DNA of 64,000 nt from [Clostridium] aminophilum DSM 10710 (GCF_000711825.1 NZ_JONJ01000009.1:1-64000), one strand, 5' to 3'; positions 37,710 through 46,151 are shown, numbered from the stretch's first letter. The notes: generated by a model not told the origin, from the sequence alone. Program-made: numbers and translations.

Positions 37710-38435
37710 CTATCGATCGATCTCGTTATCTTCCGTCATCTTCATGGCATTCCCGGAAAGGATCGCATTCGCATAATCCTTGTCAAGGTTATCGGAAATC
37801 CATTTCAGAGCATCCGTTATCACCGGAGGTCTCGTGTCCGCACGGTGCATATCCGTACCCAGAAAATGAACTTCTTTTCGTTTCAGAGCCTTCCTCACAA
37901 ACCTGGTTTCTCCGTCAAAGACTGCGGAAAGTCCTTTTCTGCCGATGGGTTCGGTAGAAAGCTGTATGTATGCCCCGAGGCCGATGATCTCGTCAAGACC
38001 GTTTTCTCTCAGCCCCCTGAATCTTTCTGCATGCGCTATGACGGGAAGGTATCCTGCGTTTCTAATGTTGCGAACGCATTTCAGAATGGTTTTATAGCTT
38101 TCCAGGGGATAAAACTCGATAAGGGTATATCTGCTGCCCGCAAGAGTAAGTATCTCCCCGTTTTTCAGGCGTTCCGCCATACTGTCAAAATACAGGACTT
38201 CATTACCGGCATATAATCTGACTGAAATCCCGGCTTTCTTTACTGCTTTCTCAATATTGGAAAGCTTTTCCTTTATTCGAACAGGATCGCCTGGACATTC
38301 AGGATAATAGTGGGGTGTCGCTATGATATCGGTCGCCCCCTGCCTGACGGCAGAACGGATAAGTTCTACCGATTCCTCCATATCCCGGGAGCCGTCATCG
38401 ATATGGTAGATGATGTGGGAGTGTATGTCGAACAT
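37710..38435 (-). CDS. CpsB/YwqE-type protein-tyrosine phosphatase
   Basis: This 241-aa PHP-fold, metal-dependent phosphatase has DIHSHIIYHIDDGSRDMEES at residues 3-22, DIIATPHYYPE, PVIAHAERFRGL and FLGTDMHRADTRPP, the four metal-binding blocks. It removes phosphate from the CpsD tyrosine cluster. Its place directly before wzz and the kinase is the standard Gram-positive order. Confidence 0.95.
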   Translation of the reverse strand: MFDIHSHIIYHIDDGSRDMEESVELIRSAVRQGATDIIATPHYYPECPGDPVRIKEKLSNIEKAVKKAGISVRLYAGNEVLYFDSMAERLKNGEILTLAGSRYTLIEFYPLESYKTILKCVRNIRNAGYLPVIAHAERFRGLRENGLDEIIGLGAYIQLSTEPIGRKGLSAVFDGETRFVRKALKRKEVHFLGTDMHRADTRPPVITDALKWISDNLDKDYANAILSGNAMKMTEDNEIDR

Positions 38436-38739
38436 CTCGATTCTCCTTTTCTGTGATCCCGGCCCTGTATCTGACCAAAAGCGAAGATGCAGGTGTCTTC
38501 CGGATTATGTTTGGATACAGGTCTGCAGGCTCCGAAAACTGCATCAAAACATAATTTTGCAAGGGTTCCACCGGCGGCGGCTTTTCCTGATGCCTTACGC
38601 CGGAAAATCCCTTGCGCACATTATACTATTATGAAAGTACGAAAGGCAGTAGACCCGGTCTGCTGCCTTTCCGATCCATGATCCTGATAAAATTTGTGCG
38701 TTTGTATGTAACCTCTTGAGCAGGTAGGATATGGAATTC
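38436..38739. other. Gap between the secreted protein gene and the CpsB gene
   Basis: About 300 bases without a supported gene. The main structure is the long hairpin at 38641-38671. A 74-codon open frame (38395-38619, minus) overlaps the CpsB start and has no ribosome site or family resemblance, so it is left out. No promoter of good quality was found for cpsB. Confidence 0.5.
38641..38671 (-). terminator. Hairpin after the small secreted protein gene
   Basis: GAAAGGCAGTAGACC pairs with GGTCTGCTGCCTTTC, 15 bp with one G-T mismatch. No T-tract follows on the minus strand (CGTACTTTC). It is either a weak terminator of the upstream gene or a processing/attenuation structure before cpsB. Confidence 0.5.
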
Positions 38740-39339
38740 TTAACCTAACATCACGCCCTCGCTGTTGAATGTGACTGTCTGTCCGTTGATCACGTGAGTT
38801 CCTGTGTAGAAGTACCCCTCTGCATTTACGTAGTGAAGAACAAGGTTACCGTTTGCATCGTATGCCCAGTAGGTTGCATCTGCGCCTGTCGCTAACGGAA
38901 GACCGGTTTCCGGATTGACGAAGAATCCCTGAGAAACACCGTTCTCCGTGATAACGCAGATCGAATTCTTGCAGATAACTTCTCCGTTCGGTCCAACATT
39001 GGCGCCTCCCGTTGTGGTTCTGAGCATAACATGCTGTGTGCCGTTGCGGATGGACTCCGACTGATTAAGGGTTGTCCCGTCATTACCAACGACAGTTACT
39101 GTCACCTCTACGCCATTCTCTATGTACTTAGTCTGTGTGACATTCTCCGAAAGATTAAATGGTGTAGCTGTAATTACTTCTGTGTTTGTGGCGCTGGCAG
39201 GTGGATTGCCGGAGTCGTCGTCCGACGAGTTGTCCTCATAACCTCTGTTGTTTGTGCTAGATCCCGCAGCAAATGCAGCTGTGGAACTGCAGAGTGCGAG
39301 TCCTGCGATAAGTGCCATTACCATAAGTTTTTTTCTCAT
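38740..39339 (-). CDS. Small secreted protein of the polysaccharide locus, unknown function
   Basis: This 199-aa protein has a signal peptide MRKKLMVMALIAGLALCSS...AFAA. A Ser/Asp/Asn-rich linker (about 25-50) leads to a beta-rich domain with TKYIENGVEVTVTVVGNDGT, a central VICKNSICVITENGVSQGFF (two Cys) and a final GYFYTGTHVINGQTVTFNSE. The last section resembles one degenerate wall-binding (WG-type) repeat: WAYDANGNLVLHYVNAEGYFYTG. It has its own promoter and a strong ribosome site (AAGGAGG), and lies between LCP and cpsB. A role in polymer attachment or surface display is inference from position. Confidence 0.8.
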   Translation of the reverse strand: MRKKLMVMALIAGLALCSSTAAFAAGSSTNNRGYEDNSSDDDSGNPPASATNTEVITATPFNLSENVTQTKYIENGVEVTVTVVGNDGTTLNQSESIRNGTQHVMLRTTTGGANVGPNGEVICKNSICVITENGVSQGFFVNPETGLPLATGADATYWAYDANGNLVLHYVNAEGYFYTGTHVINGQTVTFNSEGVMLG

Positions 39340-39421
39340 AGGTATATGCCTCCTTAAAAATCATGCACCAAGGTACTTCCGCAGTACATATCCCTACTCA
39401 CAGTACCCTTTATTTTTAGCT

Positions 39422-39450
39422 ATTTTACATCTTATCGTGTATTTTTACAA
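39422..39450 (-). promoter_or_regulatory. Promoter of the small secreted protein gene
   Basis: On the minus strand TTGTAA (39445-39450), a 17-base spacer and TAAAAT (39422-39427) form a good sigma-A promoter, giving a leader of about 75 bases. It would make this gene, and possibly cpsB-wzz-cpsD, independent of the upstream LCP transcript. Confidence 0.6.
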
Positions 39451-39460
39451 TAATTATTGT
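39447..39460. promoter_or_regulatory. Perfect palindrome overlapping the -35 box
   Basis: ACAATAATTATTGT is a perfect 14-bp palindrome covering most of the -35 hexamer of the promoter at 39422-39450. It could be an operator, but the region is AT-rich and no regulator gene is near. Confidence 0.4.
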
Positions 39461-39521
39461 GAAAATAACATTCTACTACACTACTTTTCATATATTCGGT
39501 GCCAAAAAATTGTCTTTCATG

Positions 39522-40811
39522 TCACATTTGTCTGAAGAAAGTATCCAATACCAGCTGATCCACCTGCTCATAATCCGGCCAGAATTCATCTTTTTCTTCT
39601 TCATGATTTACCAGATTCTCACCTTCCAAGTTGGAAAAATCCTTATCGCTTAAAGGTTCTCCGCTCAGCACGGCATCCATGGCGATCTTAAGATAGGTGC
39701 CTTTTTTCATGTTCGTCACGATATTGTCTTCTATGAGCGAAAACATTCCCGGGATTACATCGGAGTCTCTTTTCGCAAGCTTCGTAATCTTGTGATCAAA
39801 GGCCATGACATACTGACGATGTCTTGACATACGGGTCATGGCCGTAAAATCCACCGTGATATCTCTTCTTCTCACAAACTTTTCCGCCTGATCGCCCTTC
39901 AGAAGCACAGTGGCTCCCTTTACAAACGCGGGATCCGCAGCCTCCAGATCATCATCCTCGATGGTAACTTCCACGCCGCCCACGTAATTGTTAAGCTTAT
40001 TGATGATATCAATGGAGCCTGCCATGTAGCCATCGATCTTTAAGCCGCCCAGAACTCCGGAAACCGCGTCCATAGCGTATTTCCCTGATTTTTCGTGGTT
40101 ATCCCCATACATCCATGCCCTGGTCAGATGGTCAACCGCCGTGCCAACGGGATCTGAATTTTTATCCGTCACGGTAATGACGGTCATGGTATCACGGGGA
40201 ATCTGGATGATATGTACCCGATTCTTCGCCGTATTTTCTGCAACAAGAAAGATTCCGTCAGAGAGACCGATTTCACTGATGTCTCTGTCGATCTGTAAGG
40301 AGCCCTTGTTATCTACGCCGAGGAACAGCCAGGCTTTCACCGCTGTATTTCTCTTGTAGTGCACTCCGTTATAAAAGAGTTCCTTCTCCCCGAAAAGCTG
40401 CGGTCTTTCCGCGGTCTCCTGTCCGTTCACCGTATAGATGAGTTTTCCATCCTCTGCCTTTTTACACTTTATATCCGGGACTCCTCCCCCGGTCAGCACT
40501 CCATCGGATCGCACCTTATTGATCAGGCGATCCATGTCAAGGCCTTCAAGGCCTACATTTCCGTTTTCATCCACGGTCATCCCTGCCGTCTTCAGCCGAT
40601 CGTTCATCTCCTCCGTTGGGATACGCTCCGGGGTACCGGCTGTATACGCCGCATTCTTTTCATTCGCCGCTTCCACTGCCTTTCTCAGCTTGTATTCGTT
40701 ATAAAGCCATGCGGAAGAAACCACTGCCGCAAGCACTATGATTCCCGCAAATATGGTTACGGGCTTACCGGTCCTGTGTGTTTTTCTGCCTTTACCGTGA
40801 TCGTACTCCAT
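39522..40811 (-). CDS. LytR-CpsA-Psr (LCP) family protein
   Basis: LCP proteins transfer undecaprenyl-linked polymers to peptidoglycan on the outer face of the membrane. This 429-aa member has a basic cytoplasmic N-terminus, one membrane helix at about 18-37, a linker, and the LCP domain at about 155-360. Signature segments are KAWLFLGVDNKG, HIIQIPRDTMTVITV (conserved Arg/Asp that bind the pyrophosphate lipid), NNYVGGVEVTIEDD and KFVRRRDITVDFTAMTRMSR. It follows the priming transferase gene, after a terminator, and is likely the ligase for this locus' polymer. Confidence 0.93.
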   Translation of the reverse strand: MEYDHGKGRKTHRTGKPVTIFAGIIVLAAVVSSAWLYNEYKLRKAVEAANEKNAAYTAGTPERIPTEEMNDRLKTAGMTVDENGNVGLEGLDMDRLINKVRSDGVLTGGGVPDIKCKKAEDGKLIYTVNGQETAERPQLFGEKELFYNGVHYKRNTAVKAWLFLGVDNKGSLQIDRDISEIGLSDGIFLVAENTAKNRVHIIQIPRDTMTVITVTDKNSDPVGTAVDHLTRAWMYGDNHEKSGKYAMDAVSGVLGGLKIDGYMAGSIDIINKLNNYVGGVEVTIEDDDLEAADPAFVKGATVLLKGDQAEKFVRRRDITVDFTAMTRMSRHRQYVMAFDHKITKLAKRDSDVIPGMFSLIEDNIVTNMKKGTYLKIAMDAVLSGEPLSDKDFSNLEGENLVNHEEEKDEFWPDYEQVDQLVLDTFFRQM

Positions 40812-40974
40812 TTCCTTAACCTTTCCTTATCCTTTATGTGCCGGGCCATGTTCTGTGTTATCTGTACGGCTCCCATTTCCCCGTCATCACAGAATCATGA
40901 GGTACGGAACAACGTCCGCTCTTCCGGGCTTTAAGCGCCGCCGCTGGTCACCACAAGGAGACATTTGCCTATAA

Positions 40975-41041
40975 CACAAAAAAAGCAGACACCCTGAACT
41001 CATTCCGGCGACGGAATGAAAAATCACAGGTGCCTGCTTTC
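40975..41041 (-). terminator. Terminator or attenuator after the priming transferase gene
   Basis: On the minus strand AAAGCAGGCACCTG pairs with CAGGGTGTCTGCTTT and is followed by TTTT. An inner stem CATTCCG/CGGAATG caps the structure. It lies 17 bases after the transferase stop and before LCP, so read-through or a separate promoter is needed for the rest of the locus. Confidence 0.85.
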
Positions 41042-41057
41042 ACGGCGAGTCAGGAAC

Positions 41058-42566
41058 TTACATTGCTCCCTTTCGTTCGATCACCACCCATATCGTCTTA
41101 AACAGTATCTTTATATCCAATCCCTGGCGCCAGTTCTCGATATACTGTTTGTCGAGAGCCACCACCTGATCAAAATCGGTTATCTTGGACCTGCCGCTTA
41201 CCTGCCACAAGCCGGTTATGCCCGGTTTCGTAGACATTCTGGCGCGATGTTCGGGTTTATAACGTTTCCACTCATCAAGAGTCGGCGGTCTGGTTCCCAC
41301 CAGTGACATTTCACCCTTTAATACATTGAAGAACTGAGGAAATTCATCGATCGACATGTCACGGATGAAATTCCCTATCCCCTTATGGATCCTGCCGTTT
41401 TCGTCCTTATAGCAGCCTATGATTCGCGGGTCGTAATCAAGTTTGAACATATAACCATCCTTGATACGGTTCTGTGCCATAAGTTCCTTTTTCCGTTTCT
41501 CCGCATCCGGGTACATGGACCTGAATTTATACATATAGAACATTCGGCCATTCTTTCCTACGCGTTTTTGCTTGAAAAATATCGGACCGGGAGAATGGAT
41601 GTATATGATGGGACCAACAATGACCGCAAGAAAAACGGTTATAACCGAACCCACAATTCCTCCGAAGATATCCATCAACCGTTTAAACGTCAGTGCATAC
41701 GCGGACGCGTCCCCGATGCTGTTGGTGATAACATTATACTCTCCGATCCTCTCGATGGTCTGATGACGCCCTTTGGTTTTAGTCATCTCGGGAACGCGCA
41801 CATGAACGGTGATGCCCATATCAATGATGGCATCCACGATATCCTCCTGCCCTTCAAGGGATTCCGGAATGTCCAGCATTATCTCATCCACCCAGTTTGT
41901 AAGCAGATATTCAATGAGCGAATCCTTATCTGCCACAACCTGAAGTCCTATGGCAAAACTTTTGCTCTCCGGCAGTACACTGCCGCCATTTGCTGTTATG
42001 GCATCGTAGACAGACTGTGTTTTGCCGGTTCCGTCAAATACCACAACGGCTGAAATAAAGCGGTTTCCATATTCGTTTCTGGCAACACGGTTAATGATCT
42101 CACTTACATTTTCAAGACCCGTAAGGATGACAAGGGAGCTGCTTCTTTGGGAAACCGGTTTATTTTTCAGTTTCTCTTTCCACAATAAGCGCACGATGTA
42201 TGCCAAAACGATATCGATCAGAATCATATAGAGAATGTTCAATCGGGAAATGATCGCTGCATGGTGTACCGCAAAAAGGTAAAATACCGTAACACCAAGA
42301 ACAATACTGAGATGCTGCAGCATCTTAACAAACTCAGCATAGATACCTCTCTTTAACACATGATGAAATGAATTGAAAGAGGATGCTACGACAAGGTCTA
42401 CCAATACCAGCACAAAACACATATTTATGTAGACTCTGTCCGATATTGTAAAGAATCTGCCGTGTCGGATGTAGTATCCCAATATAAAGGATAGATCCAG
42501 ACATAGGATGTCAAGCACGATAAAATCCAGATGCTTAAGCCAGCCATTTACCTTTCGTCTATACAT
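41058..42566 (-). CDS. Undecaprenyl-phosphate sugar-1-phosphate transferase (priming enzyme)
   Basis: The start at 42566 (MYRRKVNGWLKHLDF) follows AAGGGGGTGG; an upstream ATG at 42647 adds leader sequence. The 502-aa WbaP/CpsE-type protein has four or five N-terminal membrane helices (to about 145) and a central CoA-binding-like domain. The catalytic C-terminal third carries FKRLMDIFGGIVGS, KRVGKNGRMFYMYKFRSM, the DEFPQFFNVLKGEMSLVGTR core and STKPGITGLWQVSGRS. It moves glucose- or galactose-1-phosphate from the UDP-sugar to undecaprenyl phosphate, starting repeat-unit synthesis. Confidence 0.95.
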   Translation of the reverse strand: MYRRKVNGWLKHLDFIVLDILCLDLSFILGYYIRHGRFFTISDRVYINMCFVLVLVDLVVASSFNSFHHVLKRGIYAEFVKMLQHLSIVLGVTVFYLFAVHHAAIISRLNILYMILIDIVLAYIVRLLWKEKLKNKPVSQRSSSLVILTGLENVSEIINRVARNEYGNRFISAVVVFDGTGKTQSVYDAITANGGSVLPESKSFAIGLQVVADKDSLIEYLLTNWVDEIMLDIPESLEGQEDIVDAIIDMGITVHVRVPEMTKTKGRHQTIERIGEYNVITNSIGDASAYALTFKRLMDIFGGIVGSVITVFLAVIVGPIIYIHSPGPIFFKQKRVGKNGRMFYMYKFRSMYPDAEKRKKELMAQNRIKDGYMFKLDYDPRIIGCYKDENGRIHKGIGNFIRDMSIDEFPQFFNVLKGEMSLVGTRPPTLDEWKRYKPEHRARMSTKPGITGLWQVSGRSKITDFDQVVALDKQYIENWRQGLDIKILFKTIWVVIERKGAM

Positions 42567-42596
42567 TATTTTCCACCCCCTTATATGGTCAGCTCT

Positions 42597-42629
42597 AAAA
42601 CTCCCCACACCGAAAAAGGTGTGCAGAGT
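42597..42629 (-). promoter_or_regulatory. Leader hairpin upstream of the priming transferase gene
   Basis: On the minus strand ACTC-TG-CACACC pairs with GGTGTG-GG-GAGT around TTTTTC and is followed by TTTTA. It lies about 30 bases inside the predicted leader and 31 bases before the ATG, the position of an attenuator. Confidence 0.5.
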
Positions 42630-42665
42630 GTAAAATCCAATCACCAAAAGTTCTTCCCCATGATC

Positions 42666-42694
42666 ATTCTATGCGTTTATTTGTCAAATAGCAA
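42666..42694 (-). promoter_or_regulatory. Predicted promoter of the polysaccharide locus
   Basis: On the minus strand TTGCTA (42689-42694), a 17-base spacer and TAGAAT (42666-42671) make a reasonable sigma-A promoter about 100 bases before the priming transferase ATG. A TTGACA also occurs nearby, but its spacing to the -10 is wrong. Confidence 0.5.
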
Positions 42695-42806
42695 CAGAAA
42701 TAAATCATATTTTTGTTTTCTTCAGTAAATTTTCGATCATTTTGAGAGAAAATACTGGCTGTTCAGGGGGCGATGAATAATGTCGTCTCAATAACAGAGG
42801 CGATTA

Positions 42807-42868
42807 CTATTTCAGAATATTTTGCATATACATAAAAAAGAATTATCGATCAAAGGCTTTACAAGCAC
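42807..42868. repeat. Right copy of the direct repeat flanking the polysaccharide region
   Basis: Bases 42807-42832 are identical to 14456-14481, and 42843-42866 (ATTATCGATCAAAGGCTTTACAA) nearly match the second block of the left copy. The spacing between blocks is shorter here. This copy lies between the csm6 end and the polysaccharide promoter. Its TTGATC/TATATG is a poorer promoter than the left copy's. Confidence 0.8.
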
Positions 42869-42939
42869 ATCATTTATGTGAATTCCTTACCGCTATACAT
42901 TCCCGAATATGCAGTTCTTTTATGTCATGCATTTTTTCT

Positions 42940-44247
42940 TTAAATTCTACTAATAATAAAATCATTCATATCATCATATGCATCCCAATATTCGGAACGA
43001 ATATTCAAATTTGTATACTTGAACGCTTCTTTCACAAGATTCATAACCTGTTGCGAAGAATATCCAGTCGTATCTTTAATCATTTTCTCTGTAACAGATA
43101 CAACCTCATGTGCCGCTATATTTCTTACTTCCTGCTCGACTTGTCGAAGCGATTCTACAATATTTATTACTTTTTCATTATGACATTTGTTTTCAATAAT
43201 CTTAAGAATATGAATGGATGACACTGCCTTATAATCAAAACTGCTAAACGAGCTGATCAGAATGCTTTCAACCTCCGTCCCACACAGCAGACTGGGGCTC
43301 CATCTTGGAACTCTGTTCTTTACTTCAACATATTTTCGGATATTTATCCCACATTCCTTATACAAAACCATTTCAAACAGATCTGCTAAAATAGGCGAAA
43401 GTGCTCGAACAAAATCCCCATATTCACCACGACGCCGCTTAATATCCAAAGCCAGTGCATATTCAAAATATTTTCTTGCATCATCGCCCTTAACAGGGAA
43501 TCCGCTCATTTGGTATTGATTTACCTGCGCATTCAAATCTCGATTATCCAATTGCAGTCTTGCACAAGCAATCTTTAACAATGCTAAGTAAGACTTTGTA
43601 GCTTCTTCCGGCAAAAGTTCCGCTGCGGACAAAGCAGCTTTATAATCATATTCACGGACTAATTGTTTAATTATTTCTGTTTGCTTTATATTTGAAAGGC
43701 TTGGGCAATAGACAATCTTACATCGATTCTCTGAATCGGGAAGATTATCCTCGTTCAATTCCCATAACATTTCTACATCATATTCTTTATGACTATGTTC
43801 GTTTAGACTCTTGGTCGGAGTTATAACCTGAACTGTCTTACAGTATAATTCTCCAAGTGTAATTAGAACCAACAGTCCGCTCTTTATCGCAGGAGTCCCG
43901 GATGAAATATTTACCAATATCTCAGCATCCCCTGCATTTCTAATTATTTCTGACAAACACTCTTTAAAATCATCATAGAAATAATTAAAATCCTGGACAT
44001 TAACCAATTCAGGGCGTTCGATTTCATGAATTACTATTTCTCTGTTTTGACTCTCTGCCAATTTATTAATACAATATCGATATCGATCATCCTGGTTTTG
44101 GAATTCCAGCATCTCCTTTGACATATAAAGATACACTTCATCCGGCTTATACCATCTGCAAATATGTAAAAGCGATCCATCATGCAAATTATTCAATGAA
44201 ATCGGATCTGTACCGCCTACCGCCGAAAACAAAATTGTCTTTCCCAT
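42940..44247 (-). CDS. csm6: Csm6, CARF-HEPN ribonuclease of the type III CRISPR system
   Basis: The second ATG (44247, MGKTILFSAVGGTDPISLNN) lies 7 bases after AGGAG and is preferred over 44253; the product is 435 aa. The N-terminal CARF domain senses cyclic oligoadenylates: SAVGGTDPIS and ILVNISSGTPAIKSGLLVLI. The C-terminal HEPN domain has the catalytic R-x4-H as RNIAAH (about residues 375-380). When Cas10 makes cyclic oligoadenylate, Csm6 degrades RNA non-specifically. It is the last gene of the cas operon, directly after cas2. Confidence 0.93.
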   Translation of the reverse strand: MGKTILFSAVGGTDPISLNNLHDGSLLHICRWYKPDEVYLYMSKEMLEFQNQDDRYRYCINKLAESQNREIVIHEIERPELVNVQDFNYFYDDFKECLSEIIRNAGDAEILVNISSGTPAIKSGLLVLITLGELYCKTVQVITPTKSLNEHSHKEYDVEMLWELNEDNLPDSENRCKIVYCPSLSNIKQTEIIKQLVREYDYKAALSAAELLPEEATKSYLALLKIACARLQLDNRDLNAQVNQYQMSGFPVKGDDARKYFEYALALDIKRRRGEYGDFVRALSPILADLFEMVLYKECGINIRKYVEVKNRVPRWSPSLLCGTEVESILISSFSSFDYKAVSSIHILKIIENKCHNEKVINIVESLRQVEQEVRNIAAHEVVSVTEKMIKDTTGYSSQQVMNLVKEAFKYTNLNIRSEYWDAYDDMNDFIISRI

Positions 44248-44257
44248 TCTCATTCTC

Positions 44258-44578
44258 CTATAATATGATTAAATCATCTTGGGTCTTGCTATCATCTTTT
44301 CCCCATTTATAAACGAGGTTCTGCCCTGAAATTCTATATACTCTTATTGTGTCCATTGAACTACAAAATTTTGGAATTTCATTCAAAAGTTTTTCAAATT
44401 TTCGAGTCGATATTTTTACTTCAAATCCAGATTTTTGGATTCTGTTTCCATACCCCTCCAAAATTTTTGCAAACTTCGTTCTCTTTCGATTGTCTACAAT
44501 ATCGTAAATCACCAAAGCATAAATTTTTTTGGAATCTGATGTTTGTCCCTCTCCAAAGAAATAATCTTCTCGTTCCAT
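44258..44578 (-). CDS. cas2: CRISPR-associated endonuclease Cas2
   Basis: The ATG at 44578 (MEREDYFFGEGQTSDSKKIY) follows AGGTGA, giving 106 aa. An upstream extension to 44668 was rejected because it overlaps cas1. The ferredoxin-like Cas2 core is IYALVIYDIVDNRKRTKFAK, with the conserved Asp after the first strand, then YGNRIQKSGFEVKISTRKF. The N-terminus is about 18 residues longer than in compact Cas2 proteins. It forms the spacer-integration complex with Cas1. Confidence 0.95.
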   Translation of the reverse strand: MEREDYFFGEGQTSDSKKIYALVIYDIVDNRKRTKFAKILEGYGNRIQKSGFEVKISTRKFEKLLNEIPKFCSSMDTIRVYRISGQNLVYKWGKDDSKTQDDLIIL

Positions 44579-44582
44579 TATT

Positions 44583-45584
44583 TCACCTGATTTGAATTGG
44601 ATTATACAAGGAAGCGTCCACGCATTCGATTGAGCGAACAAGCGAAGAAATCTGATATGCGATTGCATTCCTAAAATTTACGGGGAAATCAACCTGATTA
44701 AGATATCTCGTTTTCGTTTTCATCTTCTCATCCAGTTTTCTAACATATTTTATCAAGCATTGTTTTGTCAAAAAACATCCCGCATTATCGTCCTCAAATA
44801 TGAAATCGTCTTTGTGCAGTTCATGTCCGTTAATCAAACTCATCGCAAGAGAGTCAACCAAAACCGCCCGCCATTCTTCCATTAAATCACTCGCCAATGT
44901 TGGGTGATGCTCTGCATCACGATGTAAAAATCCAAAAAATGGGTTCAATCCATGGTTTTCAATCTCTGCATATAAATCATTCATCAAAATAGAATATCCT
45001 AAACTGATTAGAGAATTAAATTCATCCCTTGGCGGTCGTTTTGAACGTCCTTTAAATCTAAATTCTGATTCAATACAATAACTTAACCCCTCAAAATAGG
45101 ATCTTGCCGCACTTCCTTCATATCCCATTATTTCAGATATTGTACTTACCTGCATAACTTTTTTTCTACTATTTTGCATATTAAAGATTTCTTCGTCCAC
45201 ACAAATTGACCTACTCTTTGCATATCTTCTCAAAACAGTAATCTGATTTGCTATTTTTGCATTAATAATTTTTCGACTCAAGTCTATAGCAAATTGTGAT
45301 TCATATAGTGCTGCCTGCTTCCGTTGCAATTCAGCTTTTACATGACCCGTAGACATTAGTCTTCCAAAATATCGTCCCCCCTTAGAGAAAAAGGAAACAT
45401 GTATTCCCTTTGTCATACATGTTTCCATACACTGTGTAGATAGTTGCCCCTTTCCCAACAAGATAATGCACTCTACAGTTTCTACGGGCAACGATTCCAG
45501 CAAACCATTCTTATATTTTATATTGATACGATTATTCTCAGCAGTTAACATTGCACCATTTTCTGTAATATATACCACACTCAT
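44583..45584 (-). CDS. cas1: CRISPR-associated endonuclease/integrase Cas1
   Basis: This 333-aa protein has an N-terminal beta domain (VVYITENGAMLTAENN...) and a helical catalytic domain. The metal-binding residues are visible: E156 in GYEGSAARSYF, H221 in FFGFLHRDAEHHPTL and E236 in SDLMEEWRAVL. It integrates new spacers at the leader end of the array together with Cas2. It lies between the array and cas2, 4 bases from cas2. Confidence 0.96.
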   Translation of the reverse strand: MSVVYITENGAMLTAENNRINIKYKNGLLESLPVETVECIILLGKGQLSTQCMETCMTKGIHVSFFSKGGRYFGRLMSTGHVKAELQRKQAALYESQFAIDLSRKIINAKIANQITVLRRYAKSRSICVDEEIFNMQNSRKKVMQVSTISEIMGYEGSAARSYFEGLSYCIESEFRFKGRSKRPPRDEFNSLISLGYSILMNDLYAEIENHGLNPFFGFLHRDAEHHPTLASDLMEEWRAVLVDSLAMSLINGHELHKDDFIFEDDNAGCFLTKQCLIKYVRKLDEKMKTKTRYLNQVDFPVNFRNAIAYQISSLVRSIECVDASLYNPIQIR

Positions 45585-45632
45585 ATTATAACCTCAGATT
45601 ATATGGGTCTACCATGATTTGCAATTTAAAAA

Positions 45633-46151
45633 ACGTCCATCTCCTTTCGGAGAATCTATTCCTAAATAGAGAAGGTAGTGAAGGAGGAAGCACTGAATTG
45701 GTTTCCATCTCCTTTCGGAGAATCTATTCCTAAATTTAATTATGGCATACAGCGATTACGGTGCTTTCGTGTTTCCATCTCCTTTCGGAGAATCTATTCC
45801 TAAATCGGCAACCGCAAGTTCAAGACGCCGCTATTTTCCGTTTCCATCTCCTTTCAGAGAATCTATTCCTAAATAGCAACATATGCGCTACTCGGTGAAG
45901 TGGTTTATGTTTCCATCTCCTTTCGGAGAATCTATTCCTAAATTTTGCGAGGGACTTGTTATGAAACATTTTGAACAGTATCGTTTCCATCTCCTTTCGG
46001 AGAATCTATTCCTAAATCAGAATCCGTAAAACTTGACAAAGCGACACAGGTTTCCATCTCCTTTCGGAGAATCTATTCCTAAATTTGCAAAAACTTCTTT
46101 CGTCCGTGAGGATACCGTTTCCATCTCCTTTCGGAGAATCTATTTCTAAAT
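45633..46151 (-). CRISPR. CRISPR array: 8 repeats of 35 bp, 7 spacers
   Basis: Repeats begin at 45633, 45701, 45771, 45840, 45909, 45983, 46050 and 46117. On the minus strand each repeat starts ATTTAGGAATAGATTC, contains the stem TCTCC-GAAA-GGAGA and ends GATGGAAAC, typical of type III with an 8-base 5' handle ATGGAAAC. Spacers are 33, 35, 34, 34, 39, 32 and 32 bases. The 45633 repeat has three changes at its 3' end (trailer side), so the array is read leftwards from a leader at 46152-46292. The 45840 repeat has a stem change that keeps a U-G pair, and the 46117 repeat has one change outside the stem. Confidence 0.98.

Noticed and set aside
38395-38619. 74-codon minus-strand open frame before cpsB
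   Set aside because: It overlaps the cpsB start, has no ribosome site and looks non-coding.
45668-46116. Self-targeting spacers
   Set aside because: By eye no spacer matches another part of the window; a genome-wide search would be needed.
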